From positions 328,434-392,433 of the forward strand of contig JAHBXO010000001.1 in assembly GCA_019636445.1 (NCBI GenBank): a stretch of 64,000 bases of DNA, in the 5' to 3' direction. The stretch is from Gemmataceae bacterium (GTDB lineage Bacteria; Planctomycetota; Planctomycetia; Gemmatales; Gemmataceae). The notes beneath the pieces were generated by a model. It did not search any database. It had not been told where the DNA came from and was given only the letters and a program-made list of their open reading frames with translations. Of the stretch, positions 7,536 to 15,507 are shown piece by piece. How positions within the stretch are numbered: the first letter of the stretch is position 1; the number at the start of each line of letters is the position of its first letter. The position numbers and the translations under genes were made by a program.

Positions 7536-9164
7536 ATGGACGCGCGCGTCGGGGCGAAACTCGAAGTCGTGGCCCCCCGCCGGATACTGACGCCGATCGA
7601 CTACGGCTGCCTCCTGGCGCTGCTCGCGGTCTCGCTGGCGCTGCACGGCTGGCTCGTCGCGCGAACCAACGTGACGGCGCGCGACGGCCTCGAGTTCGCG
7701 CGCATCGCCATCAACCTCGGCGAATCCCGGCTGACCGAAAAGGGCGAAGGATCGACGGTCGCGGAAACCGTCCGCCGATCCGTGCATCCGCCCGGCTATC
7801 CGGCGGCGATTCTCGCCGTGGCGCAGGTCCTGCCGGCCGGTGAACCCCAATACCGATATTTGAAGGCGGCGCAACTTGCGAGCCTGCTCGCGGCGGCGCT
7901 CGCCGTCTTCCCGACCTACTGGCTCGGCCGGATGCTCTTCGCCAGCCGGTTCGTCGGCTTCGCCGGCGCGCTGATCTTTCAGACGATGCCGACGATCGCG
8001 CACCTCACGTCGGACACGCTTTCGGAATCGACGTACCTGCTGTTCGCGACGACGGGACTGCTGTTCGGAGCCCGGGGCTTGCGGCGGCGGAGTCCGGGGA
8101 TGATGGTGCTCGCCGGCCTGTTCGCCGGGCTGACCTACCTCGTGCGGCCGGAGGGGATCATGCTGCCGCTGGCGCTGGGCCTGACGGCCGCCGGCGCGGG
8201 CATTCTCCGCACCTGGACGCGGAGCGAGGCGCTCGGCCATCTCGCGGCGCTCGGCGTCGGATTCGCCCTCGTCGGCGCGCCGTACATGGTCATGATCGGC
8301 GGCGTCTCGAACAAATCGACCTTCAACGAGCTGATCGAACGGCTGAAGGGGAAGTCGCCGCGACCGCTCTGGCAGGGCGAGGCGCAGGGTGAAGCGCAGG
8401 CGCCGCGACCGGCGGTGCTGTTCGCCGACTTCTACCAGAGCGGAAACCAGACGTCGTGGGCCGCCGCGGCGATCGTCAAGGAAACCTCCAAGGCGGCGCA
8501 TTACACGGCCTTCTTCCTCGGCCTGATCGGTGTCGTGGTCCATCGTCGGCGGATCGCCGCCGATCCGGGGCTGGCGGCGCTCCCGATGTTCGCGCTCGTC
8601 AACGTCGCGGTGCTCGCCGCGCTGGCGTTCAAGATCGGCTACGTCTCGGAACGGCATACGGTCGCGATCGTGCTGGTGCTGGCGGTCTTCGCGGCGTCGG
8701 CGCTGGAACCGATCGGCAAGATCGTTGGGCTGGGCCATCGTGGCGGGATTCGCGGGTTGCTCGCCGCGATCGTGGTCGCCTCGGTGCCGTCGGCGGTGAA
8801 GGTTCCGCACGTGGGCCGCGCCGGGCACCCCCACGCGGGGCGCTACCTGGCGGCGCACGTCGGACCGAACGATGCGGTCATCGATCCGTATTGCTGGGCG
8901 GAATGGTATTCGGGCCGGAGCCTGCGCGCCGTGCCGCCGGACCCGGCGCAACCCTCGGCACGCTGGGTGATCCTGGAAGGCGGCAAGTCCCCGCACTCGC
9001 GCTTGCCGCGCTTCCCGGACGCGATGAACGTGCTCAACGATGCCGGCAACCCGGCGAAGCTCATGTATTGGTGGCCGGAGGACGTGCCGGAATCCGAGGC
9101 GCGCGACAAGGCGAAGGCGCTGGTCTACCGGCAGCAGGTAACAGCGCCGAAAAATCCGGAATGA
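7536..9164 (+). CDS. glycosyltransferase family 39-like membrane protein
   Basis: 542 residues from ATG 7536, preceded by GGACGAGGAG; an earlier in-frame ATG (7455) overlaps the arfB start region and is unlikely. About ten hydrophobic segments are predicted by eye, starting with YGCLLALLAVSLALHGWLV. The first periplasmic loop holds RDGLEFARIAINLGE and the later SVHPPGYPAAI, matching the acidic-residue and HPPG features of ArnT/PMT-type lipid-linked sugar transferases. The C-terminal 120 residues are soluble. Substrate cannot be told. A second family member is at 38566-40113. Confidence 0.8.
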   Translation: MDARVGAKLEVVAPRRILTPIDYGCLLALLAVSLALHGWLVARTNVTARDGLEFARIAINLGESRLTEKGEGSTVAETVRRSVHPPGYPAAILAVAQVLPAGEPQYRYLKAAQLASLLAAALAVFPTYWLGRMLFASRFVGFAGALIFQTMPTIAHLTSDTLSESTYLLFATTGLLFGARGLRRRSPGMMVLAGLFAGLTYLVRPEGIMLPLALGLTAAGAGILRTWTRSEALGHLAALGVGFALVGAPYMVMIGGVSNKSTFNELIERLKGKSPRPLWQGEAQGEAQAPRPAVLFADFYQSGNQTSWAAAAIVKETSKAAHYTAFFLGLIGVVVHRRRIAADPGLAALPMFALVNVAVLAALAFKIGYVSERHTVAIVLVLAVFAASALEPIGKIVGLGHRGGIRGLLAAIVVASVPSAVKVPHVGRAGHPHAGRYLAAHVGPNDAVIDPYCWAEWYSGRSLRAVPPDPAQPSARWVILEGGKSPHSRLPRFPDAMNVLNDAGNPAKLMYWWPEDVPESEARDKAKALVYRQQVTAPKNPE

Positions 9165-9178
9165 AAACCACCTTCGTT

Positions 9179-9214
9179 GTTTAGCGGCGAGGCGGAGACT
9201 TCGGAGCCGAGCGC
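9179..9214 (+). repeat. dispersed 3'-end element, copy B
   Basis: Begins GTTTAGCGGCGAGGCGGAG and ends GAGCCGAGCGC. It lies 14 nt past the stop codon of the upstream glycosyltransferase gene and has the same orientation as that gene, as copies A and C do with theirs. Confidence 0.75.
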
Positions 9215-9308
9215 GGCGCCGAAGATTTCCGAAAGGAAACCGTATCATCCGGTTCCCAAGAATTAACTACCGGTTTGTTGTCCAGTCGATCGATTCGTGA
9301 ACTCCAGA

Positions 9309-9383
9309 CTCAGAACTCATCCCTCAGAACTCATAACTCGAATTTCAAATTTGAGTCGTGAGTTCGGAGGGATGAGTTCTGAG
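9309..9383. repeat. quasi-palindromic CTCAGAACTCAT repeat
   Basis: The left half is made of CTCAGAACTCATCCCTCAGA words and the right half (9349-9383) is its reverse complement with about three mismatches, around an AT-rich tip near 9340-9350. It lies between two convergent genes (ending at 9164 and 9428). The rest of 9165-9427 holds only copy B of the dispersed element. Confidence 0.85.
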
Positions 9384-9427
9384 CCAAGAGATTCGACTCG
9401 ATCGGTAGATAATACGTGGGAACCTTA

Positions 9428-10276
9428 TCAGAACCGTTCGTGACCGCCGCAGACGCGGAGGATGTTGCGGAAGGCCTGCACGGCGACGGGGAACAGGTCC
9501 GGCCCGGTGACGCCGCCGGTCGGGCCGCCGCCGCGGAGGTGCGGTTCCATGACGGCGAAGCCGTCGTAGCTGCGCTTCACGGCGTCGTAGATGCTGCAGG
9601 CGATCTGGCCATCGCCGTAGCCGGGCAGGCAACCGGTGTGCGATTGCTCGCCGGTGCCCTTCCAGTCCTTGATGTGGAAGTGCTCGACATAGTCCTTCGT
9701 CAGTTCCCAGCCGAGCTTCGGATCATATCCGCAATACACCCAGTTCGCCGCATCGTACGCCGAGCGCAACGCGGGGTGGTTCACCGACTTCATCAGGTCG
9801 GCGACGCGCTCCGGCTTGTCGCCGAAGATCTTGTGCTCGTTCTCGTGGAACAGCTTGATCCGTTCCTTGCCAGCCATCTCGGCCTTCACGCGCATGCGGC
9901 GGATGACCTCGTCCCGGTAGGGCGCCCAGTTGCCGTCGAACGGCTTGTCCGCCGGCGGATAGTAGCTGAAGACGCGGATGTTGAACGTGCCGAGGCGGTG
10001 GCACAGTTCCATGGCGCGCTTGAACTTGTCGAGGTGCGGCTCGAAGGGGGAATCGATTGGCACCTTGCCGATGGGCGAGCCGATGGCGGAGAGCGCGACG
10101 CCTTCGCCGTCGATCAGCTTCTTGAACTCGGCGATCTGATCGTCGGAGAGCGCGAGCACGTTCGTCTGGTGGATCGAGCGGAACTCGATGTGCCGGACGT
10201 TCGCGGATTTGAGGACGGCGACCTGCTCGCGCGGGTCCGGGGAGATTTCGTCGGCGAAGGCGGAGAGCGTGAACAT
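9428..10276 (-). CDS. sugar phosphate isomerase/epimerase, TIM-barrel
   Basis: 282 residues from the ATG at 10276 (an in-frame TTG at 10288 is possible). The sequence fits the xylose-isomerase-like AP-endonuclease 2 fold: opening SAFADEISPDPREQVAVLKSANVRHIEFRS, metal-ligand region IKLFHENEHKIFGD, then SAYDAANWVYCGYD, and VEHFHIKDWKG near residue 200, which supplies Asp/His ligands in this family. Expected to isomerise or epimerise a sugar or sugar acid with a divalent metal in the cytoplasm; the substrate is unknown. It follows the CBS-domain gene by about 25 nt and may be co-transcribed. Confidence 0.88.
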   Translation of the reverse strand: MFTLSAFADEISPDPREQVAVLKSANVRHIEFRSIHQTNVLALSDDQIAEFKKLIDGEGVALSAIGSPIGKVPIDSPFEPHLDKFKRAMELCHRLGTFNIRVFSYYPPADKPFDGNWAPYRDEVIRRMRVKAEMAGKERIKLFHENEHKIFGDKPERVADLMKSVNHPALRSAYDAANWVYCGYDPKLGWELTKDYVEHFHIKDWKGTGEQSHTGCLPGYGDGQIACSIYDAVKRSYDGFAVMEPHLRGGGPTGGVTGPDLFPVAVQAFRNILRVCGGHERF

Positions 10277-10300
10277 GGTGCGATCCAAGTATGAGGGAAT

Positions 10301-10813
10301 CTATTCCTTGCACAGGCGCGTGATGTGCCGGAGCACGTCGCGCACCGAGACGACGCCGATGGGGCGGTCGTTCTCGCCGACGACGGGCAGGTGGCGGTAG
10401 CCGCCGGTGTCCATCTTCTGCATGGCGAAGGCGAGCGGGTCGAGGGGGGAGACGGTCTCCGGTGCGGCGGTCATGAACTCGCCGACGGGGAGCTGTTCGA
10501 ATCCGGGCTGTCCGGCGACCTTGGTGAGGAAGTCGCGTTCGGTGAGGATGCCGACGAGCTGGTTCTGGGCGTTGACGACCAGGAGGGCGCCGACGCCGCG
10601 GTCCATCATGGTCTTCATGGCGTCCGCGAGGGACGCCAGTTCGCGGACGGTGACGGGCGGCTTGGGGCTGAGGCACGAGACCGGCTCGGACATCAGGCTG
10701 GCCTCGACCTTGTCGACGGGCGTGGGCCGGTCGAGCGCGGTGAGATCCGCCTGGCACTTTTCGCAGTCCTCGGCGCCGGGGACGTTCAAATGGTTGCAGG
10801 TGGGGCAATACAT
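10301..10813 (-). CDS. CBS-domain pair with N-terminal zinc ribbon
   Basis: 170 residues. Residues 3-20 hold CPTC...CEKC, a zinc-ribbon-like knuckle. Two CBS repeats follow: VRELASLADAMKTMMDRGVGALLVVN...LVGILTERDF and VSPLDPLAFAMQKMDTGGYRHLPVV...PIGVVSVRDVLRH. CBS pairs bind adenine nucleotides and regulate partners. The start is supported by GGAGG before the ATG. Nothing in the neighbourhood names a partner; the sugar isomerase downstream may share its transcript. Confidence 0.88.
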   Translation of the reverse strand: MYCPTCNHLNVPGAEDCEKCQADLTALDRPTPVDKVEASLMSEPVSCLSPKPPVTVRELASLADAMKTMMDRGVGALLVVNAQNQLVGILTERDFLTKVAGQPGFEQLPVGEFMTAAPETVSPLDPLAFAMQKMDTGGYRHLPVVGENDRPIGVVSVRDVLRHITRLCKE

Positions 10814-10836
10814 GGCCGCCTCCGGAGCGAGGACAT

Positions 10837-10919
10837 CGGAACGCGGAATTCCAAGGAAATCCCGACCGCCAACAGGGCTTCTTCTATTCCGAATTCGGAA
10901 TTCCGCAATCCGAATTCAA
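10837..10919. repeat. TTCCGAATTCGGAATTCCG repeat, copy 1
   Basis: Two clusters of AATTCCG/CGGAATT words (10840-10853 and 10887-10917) form a loose palindrome in the space between the divergent CBS and DUF1501 genes. Related words recur at 14732-14803 and 18876-18902. The rest of this 250-nt gap shows no gene. Confidence 0.65.
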
Positions 10920-11065
10920 AAGGCGGGAACTTCCGCGCGGGGGGCGGCGTCGGAAAGGTCAGGGAGGGGAACCCGGCGAAACCTATTGCGGGGCGCGGGG
11001 TTTCATCCCATAATCACGGAAACCGTTCTTCGGCCCGCCGGGCCAATCAATCGAGGGATTACGCG

Positions 11066-12349
11066 ATGTTCGGAATCACGGACCGCCGTCACTTCATGGC
11101 CCACGCCGCCGGCGCGGCCGCCGTCACCGTACCCGGAATGTCGTTCCTGGCGAACCTCCGCAGCCAGGCGGCGGAGATGAAGAAGAAGAACAAGAGCCTC
11201 ATCATCCTGTGGATGGGCGGCGGCCCGGCCACGATCGACCTCTGGGACATGAAGCCCGGCAGCCCGAACGGCGGCGAACACAAGCCGGTGAGCACCACCG
11301 CCAGCGGCGTGCAGATCACCGAACACCTGCCGAACGTCGCCAAGCAGATGAAGCACCTGTCGATCGTCCGCTCCCTGCAGACCCGGGAAGGCGACCACCA
11401 GCGCGGCACGTTCCTCATGAACACCGGCCGCTCGCCGAACCCGCTCGTCGAGTTCCCCAGCATCGGCTCCATCATGTCCTACTACCAGGCCATGGACGTC
11501 GAAGCGATGAAGCAGGCCGACATCCCGAGCTTCATCAGCGTCGGCGGCGGCCGCGTCGGCCCTGGCTTCCTCGGCATGAAGTACGCCTCGTTCAACGTCC
11601 AGAACGCCGGCGCCCCGCCGGAAAACGTCAATCCGCCGGTCAGCGGCGTGCAGATGGACCGCCGCAAGGTGCTCTTCGAATCGCTCGAAGGCAGCTTCAA
11701 GACGAACGTCCCCGCCGACGCCGCCAAGGCCCACAAGGAAGTCTACGACAAGGCGCTGAACCTCGTGACCAGCAGCCGCAAGGAAGTCTTCAGCCTCGAC
11801 AAGGAGCCGGCGTCGCTCCGCGAAGAGTACGGCCGGACCGGCTTCGGCAACGGCTGCCTCCTCGCCCGCAAGCTCGTGGAAGCCGGCGTCGCCGCCGTCG
11901 AAGTCAGCCTCGGCGGCTGGGACATGCACAACGGCATCTTCGCCGCCCTCCAACGCCGCCTGCCGGAACTGGATAAAGGCATGTCGGCCCTGACCCGCGA
12001 CCTCGCGGATCGCGGCCGCCTCAAGGACACCGTCATCGTGTGGATGGGCGACTTCGGCCGCACCCCGAAGATCAACCAAAACGGCGGCCGCGACCACTGG
12101 CCCCGCTGCTGGTCCGTCGTGGTCGGCGGTGGCAACATCAAGGGCGGAGTCGCCTATGGCTCCACCGACGAGAACGGCACGAGCGTCAAGGACAACCCCA
12201 CGGACATCCTCGACCTCTACGCCACCATCTACAAGGGCCTCGGCATCGACCCGACCCCGCAAGCCGTCGCCGACGTCCGCGACAACCTCGGCCGACCCTA
12301 CTACATCGCCGGCGACAAGCCGAAGTGGATCAAGGAACTGGTCGGCTAA
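11066..12349 (+). CDS. DUF1501 protein
   Basis: 427 residues. The N-terminus TDRRHFMAHAAGAAAVTVPGMSF is a twin-arginine-type export leader. LIILWMGGGPATIDLWDMKPGSPNGG and the later GDFGRTPKINQNGGRDHWPRCWSVVVGGG are the two hallmark blocks of DUF1501, a planctomycete/verrucomicrobial family with the alkaline-phosphatase-like fold. The GxDHWP block holds the likely metal-binding Asp/His. Function is not established; many members sit beside DUF1800/DUF1549 genes, but none is here. It is followed by a strong terminator, so the gene stands alone. Confidence 0.92.
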   Translation: MFGITDRRHFMAHAAGAAAVTVPGMSFLANLRSQAAEMKKKNKSLIILWMGGGPATIDLWDMKPGSPNGGEHKPVSTTASGVQITEHLPNVAKQMKHLSIVRSLQTREGDHQRGTFLMNTGRSPNPLVEFPSIGSIMSYYQAMDVEAMKQADIPSFISVGGGRVGPGFLGMKYASFNVQNAGAPPENVNPPVSGVQMDRRKVLFESLEGSFKTNVPADAAKAHKEVYDKALNLVTSSRKEVFSLDKEPASLREEYGRTGFGNGCLLARKLVEAGVAAVEVSLGGWDMHNGIFAALQRRLPELDKGMSALTRDLADRGRLKDTVIVWMGDFGRTPKINQNGGRDHWPRCWSVVVGGGNIKGGVAYGSTDENGTSVKDNPTDILDLYATIYKGLGIDPTPQAVADVRDNLGRPYYIAGDKPKWIKELVG

Positions 12350-12375
12350 CCCCGATCCGTCCCCGGTACGCCCAG

Positions 12376-12412
12376 GAATCGGCGGCTCCCCAGAGCCGCC
12401 GATTCTTTTTTT
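12376..12412 (+). terminator. rho-independent terminator
   Basis: Perfect 13-bp stem, GAATCGGCGGCTC (12376-12388) with its complement at 12393-12405, 4-nt loop, then seven T. It ends the DUF1501 transcript. Confidence 0.92.
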
Positions 12413-12462
12413 GGAACTTGAGCGAAAATCCAATCGTCAAGATGTTTTTTTGTTCGCGGCGC

Positions 12463-12492
12463 TTGACTTTGCCGGGTAGACGGAACTAGACT
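12463..12492 (+). promoter_or_regulatory. candidate sigma-70-type promoter of csrA
   Basis: TTGACT (12463-12468) and TAGACT (12487-12492) are 18 nt apart, downstream of the terminator and about 140 nt before the csrA start, leaving a long leader. The leader contains several GGA triplets, including the AAGGAGGA over the ribosome site, as expected for CsrA self-repression. Confidence 0.5.
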
Positions 12493-12630
12493 GGCAAGAG
12501 GAAATCGGAAAAATCGATGAAATCCGAGCTGTAAGACTTTCCGGCAAGCTTGGTAAAATCGTTAGAAATGTTGCAGGAAGCCACATTTTTCCGCTATCAG
12601 CGGAAAAATATCATCAAGGAGGAACTCGCG

Positions 12631-12933
12631 ATGCTCGTCCTTTCCCGCAAAATCGGCGAATCCATCATTATCGGCGATACCGTACGCGTCACTGTCGTGG
12701 AAATCGGCCAAGGCCGCGTGAAGATCGGCGTGCATGCCCCCGACAACGTTTCGGTCGACCGGGAAGAAATCCACGCCCGCAAGTCGATGGAACGGGAACT
12801 TCGCACCATCGATTTGGGCGAAGATCTGCCGGTGACCGTTCACAACCGGTTGCTGCCGATCGTCGACACGACCCCCGCGCCGCTGCCGTCGCCCAAGGCC
12901 CTGCCGGGCGGATTCCGCCGAAAGCCTCGCTAA
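12631..12933 (+). CDS. csrA: carbon storage regulator CsrA
   Basis: 100 residues from ATG 12631, which has a near-perfect AAGGAGG 8 nt upstream (12616-12622). The first 60 residues, [16 protein letters not shown] through [15 protein letters not shown], are canonical CsrA; an RNA-binding dimer that blocks ribosome access at GGA motifs. The C-terminal tail is about 35 residues longer than in enterobacteria and is Pro/Leu-rich, ending in a basic GGFRRKPR. It is not adjacent to flagellar genes or a fliW homologue in this window. Confidence 0.96.
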   Translation: MLVLSRKIGESIIIGDTVRVTVVEIGQGRVKIGVHAPDNVSVDREEIHARKSMERELRTIDLGEDLPVTVHNRLLPIVDTTPAPLPSPKALPGGFRRKPR

Positions 12934-12953
12934 ACCGGATCATTCCATCGTCC

Positions 12954-12978
12954 GAGCCTACCGACAACCGGTAGGCTC
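12954..12978 (+). terminator. hairpin after csrA
   Basis: GAGCCTACCG (12954-12963) pairs perfectly with CGGTAGGCTC (12969-12978), 5-nt loop, then GTTGCATTTCC. The poor T-run makes the terminator call moderate. Confidence 0.6.
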
Positions 12979-13011
12979 GTTGCATTTCCCCCAGTCGGCG
13001 TTTTCCGCTCG

Positions 13012-13054
13012 GACCGACGGGGATTCGGCCGAAAGTCAAACCGTCCCGTCGGTC
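13012..13054. other. inverted repeat in the methyltransferase leader
   Basis: GACCGACGGG (13012-13021) and CCCGTCGGTC (13045-13054) are perfect inverted repeats 23 nt apart, ending 55 nt before the methyltransferase start. It may be a leader hairpin or an operator; no T-run follows. Confidence 0.4.
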
Positions 13055-13108
13055 GATACGTCCTGACCGTAGCATCAACCGCATTCTCTTCCGCAAAGGC
13101 GCCCTGCG

Positions 13109-14725
13109 ATGCAAGACATGATGTCCACCCCGCCGGCCGTGAACCCCGTCGCCCCCACCGCCACGAACAGCTACGACGAGGTGCCCTACGAGAGCCACCC
13201 GTTCAGCCAGACACACCCGAGCCGGCTGTTCGTGATCGGTTCGCTCTTCGGCCTGCGCCCGGTGCCCGTCCAGCGCTGCCGTGTGCTCGAACTCGGCTGC
13301 GCCGCCGGCGGGAACCTCATCCCGATGGCGGACATGTTCCCAGACAGCCAGTTCGTCGGCATCGACCTTTCGAAGCGGCAGATCGAAGACGGCCAGAAGA
13401 ACGTCGCGGAACTCGGCCTCAAGAACCTGACGCTCCGCCACGCGAGCATCACCGACGTCGACGTCGGTTACGGGATGTTCGACTACATCATCTGCCACGG
13501 CGTCTTCTCCTGGGTGCCCAACCATGTCCAGGAAAAGATCTTCGACATCTTCGACAAGAACCTGACCGCCAACGGCATCGCCTACGTCAGCTACAACACC
13601 TACCCCGGCTGGCACATGCGCGGCATGATCCGCGACATGATGCGCTACCACTCCGGCCGCTTCAACACCCCGCAACTCCGCACCCAACAGGCCCGCGCCC
13701 TGCTGGACTTCCTCGCGCAGTCCGTCAAGCAGGAAGGGCCGTATTCGCAACTTCTCAAGGCCGAACTGGAAACGCTGCGCCACCAGGCCGATCACTACCT
13801 CTACCACGAGCACCTCGAAGAGAATAACGAGCCGCTCTACTTCCACCAGTTCATGACTCGCGCCGGCGCGCACGGCCTGCGCTACCTCGGCGAGTCCCGC
13901 GTCGGCACGATGGTGACGGGCAACTTCGGCCCCGACATCGAGAAGACGCTCAAGATCCTCGCCACCGACCAGATCCAGGCCGAGCAGTACATGGACTTCC
14001 TGCGGAACCGGATGTTCCGCGAGACGCTGCTGGTGCACAGCAAGGTGAACCCGAACTGGAGCGTCCAGCCCGACGTGCTTCGGACGCTGCACGTGGCCAG
14101 CGGCGCCCGGCCGGCCGCGCCCGTGACGAACCTGAACACCGACGAGAACATCCAGTACAAGTCGGCGAGCGGGATGCAGATGGCGACGAACCGCCCGCTG
14201 CTCAAGGCCGTGATGCAGGTGCTCGGCGAGGCGTTCCCCGGCACGGTGCCGTTCGACGTGCTCCGCAAGACCGCCCGCGAACGGATCGGCGGCGATGCCA
14301 ACGATCCGAAGCAGGTCGCCGAGGACACCAACGTGGTGGCGATCGGTTTGCTGAACTGCTACATGTCGAGCGACCTGATCGAGTTGCACGGCATGCCGAT
14401 CGTGGTGCAGAAGAAGCCGGGCGAGAAGCCGCTGGCGCTCAAGTGGGCGCGGATGCAGGCCGGCCGCGCCGCGTCGGTCACGAACCGCCGCCACGAAGTG
14501 CTCCGCCTGAACGACCTGGACCGCCACCTGATCCCGCTGCTGAACGGCGAGAACACGAAAGAGCAGATCATCGACGGTCTGGCCGCCGTCTCCGCGTCGG
14601 GCCAGTTGAACGTCCAGAAGGACAACATCACCTTGAGCGATCCCAAGGAAATCCGCGCCGCGCTGGCCTCGGTCATTGATCAGGCGATCCAGAAGGTCGC
14701 CGACCAGGCTCTGCTGCCCGCGTGA
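13109..14725 (+). CDS. SAM-dependent methyltransferase with regulatory domain
   Basis: 538 residues. Residues 58-69, VLELGCAAGGN, are motif I of class I methyltransferases; FVGIDLSKRQIEDGQ is motif II and the acidic ribose-binding residue; FDYIICHGVFSWV follows. From about residue 220 the sequence (HLEENNEPLYFHQFMTRAGAHGLRYLGE) matches the 'methyltransferase regulatory domain' that accompanies this type. The last 100 residues resemble a PqqD-like or winged-helix tail (RHEVLRLNDLDRHLIPLLNGENTKEQIIDGL). The methyl acceptor is unknown. No operon partner is apparent; the Rrf2 gene follows after 89 nt. Confidence 0.88.
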   Translation: MQDMMSTPPAVNPVAPTATNSYDEVPYESHPFSQTHPSRLFVIGSLFGLRPVPVQRCRVLELGCAAGGNLIPMADMFPDSQFVGIDLSKRQIEDGQKNVAELGLKNLTLRHASITDVDVGYGMFDYIICHGVFSWVPNHVQEKIFDIFDKNLTANGIAYVSYNTYPGWHMRGMIRDMMRYHSGRFNTPQLRTQQARALLDFLAQSVKQEGPYSQLLKAELETLRHQADHYLYHEHLEENNEPLYFHQFMTRAGAHGLRYLGESRVGTMVTGNFGPDIEKTLKILATDQIQAEQYMDFLRNRMFRETLLVHSKVNPNWSVQPDVLRTLHVASGARPAAPVTNLNTDENIQYKSASGMQMATNRPLLKAVMQVLGEAFPGTVPFDVLRKTARERIGGDANDPKQVAEDTNVVAIGLLNCYMSSDLIELHGMPIVVQKKPGEKPLALKWARMQAGRAASVTNRRHEVLRLNDLDRHLIPLLNGENTKEQIIDGLAAVSASGQLNVQKDNITLSDPKEIRAALASVIDQAIQKVADQALLPA

Positions 14726-14731
14726 TGCCAA

Positions 14732-14803
14732 ATCGGATTTCCGAAAGCGGAATGCGGAATTTCGGATAAATCAATCCGGGTTCCGTCTTCCGCGTTCGGT
14801 TTT
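14732..14803. repeat. TTCCGAAAGCGGAAT repeat, copy 2
   Basis: Words GGATTTCCG, GCGGAATGCGGAATTTCGGAT and GGGTTCCGTCTTCCGCG alternate in the short space between the methyltransferase and Rrf2 genes. They are of the same kind as those at 10837-10919 and 18876-18902. Confidence 0.5.
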
Positions 14804-14814
14804 GGAAACCGGCT

Positions 14815-15267
14815 ATGTTCTCCCAGACGGTCGAGTATGCTCTCCGGGCCGTCGTCTACCTCGCGCAGAACCGGGGCAGCGCGGCCACGGAACAGGTCGC
14901 CGAAGCGACGAAGGTGCCGCCGGCGTACCTCGCCAAGGTGATGCAGGGCCTCGTGCGCGGCGGCATCGTCGTGAGCCGTCGCGGTGTCGGCGGGGGTGTC
15001 GCACTCGCCCGCAAGCCCGAAGAACTGACCGTCCTCGAAGTCGTCAACGCCGTCGACCCGATCGTGCGCATCCGCACCTGCCCGCTTGAGCTTTCGACGC
15101 ACGGCGCGAACCTTTGCCCCTTGCATCGCCGACTGGACAACGCCCTCGCGATGGTCGAGGACGCGTTTCGCGCGACGACGCTGGCGGAAGTGCTGAGCGT
15201 CCCCGGCGAAAGCGTGCCGCTGTGCGACTTCCCGCCCGTGCAACCGCTGACGAAGCGGAAACGGTGA
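14815..15267 (+). CDS. Rrf2-family transcriptional regulator
   Basis: 150 residues. MFSQTVEYALRAVVYLAQ and VPPAYLAKVMQGLVRGGIVVSRRGVGGGVALAR are the signature winged helix and wing of Rrf2 proteins (IscR/NsrR/CymR group). Cysteines at 89, 101 and 137 could ligate an iron-sulfur cluster, although the spacing (C-x11-C) differs from IscR and NsrR. The C-terminus PPVQPLTKRKR is encoded by DNA that is repeated about 148 nt downstream. The target genes are unknown. Confidence 0.9.
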   Translation: MFSQTVEYALRAVVYLAQNRGSAATEQVAEATKVPPAYLAKVMQGLVRGGIVVSRRGVGGGVALARKPEELTVLEVVNAVDPIVRIRTCPLELSTHGANLCPLHRRLDNALAMVEDAFRATTLAEVLSVPGESVPLCDFPPVQPLTKRKR

Positions 15268-15445
15268 AACCCATCGAGAACACGAAAGCCCGAAAGTCCG
15301 AAACCCCGAGATTCGTGCGGTACCCAAGTCGGTGTGGCGAATACTGGTTAGCCCGACGCGCCAGCGAGGGCGAGTCAGCTCTCCGGTGCAGCCGCTGACG
15401 AAGCGGAAACGGTGAAGTCCGTCGAGTACACGAAAGCCCGAAAAT
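15238..15445 (+). repeat. partial duplication of the Rrf2 gene's 3' end
   Basis: The segment starting GTGCAACCGCTGACGAAGCG at 15238 recurs at 15386 with few changes for about 60-70 nt. The copy includes the last codons, the stop codon and the first part of the following repeat (ACACGAAAGCCCGAAA). Between the copies lies the unrelated 15348-15370 element. Confidence 0.85.
15348..15370. repeat. TTAGCCCGACGCGC element, copy 1
   Basis: The 23-nt word starting TTAGCCCGACGCGCCAGCGA matches 57235-57257 at all but one position. Here it is intergenic, downstream of both flanking convergent genes. At the other site it encodes the LarB C-terminus and stop. Confidence 0.75.
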
Positions 15446-15503
15446 TCGAAACGCCGAATTCAAAACTCTGTTTTCGGGATTTCGTACTTTCGGGATTTCG
15501 TGA
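15430..15503. repeat. quasi-palindromic CGAAAGCCCGAAA repeat
   Basis: The left half contains CACGAAAGCCCGAAAATTCG and the right half TTTCGGGATTTCGTACTTTC followed by GGGATTTCGTG, largely its reverse complement, around AAAACTCTG. It ends five bases before the stop codon of uppP. A second left half lies upstream at 15283-15325. Confidence 0.8.
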
Positions 15504-15507
15504 TCTC

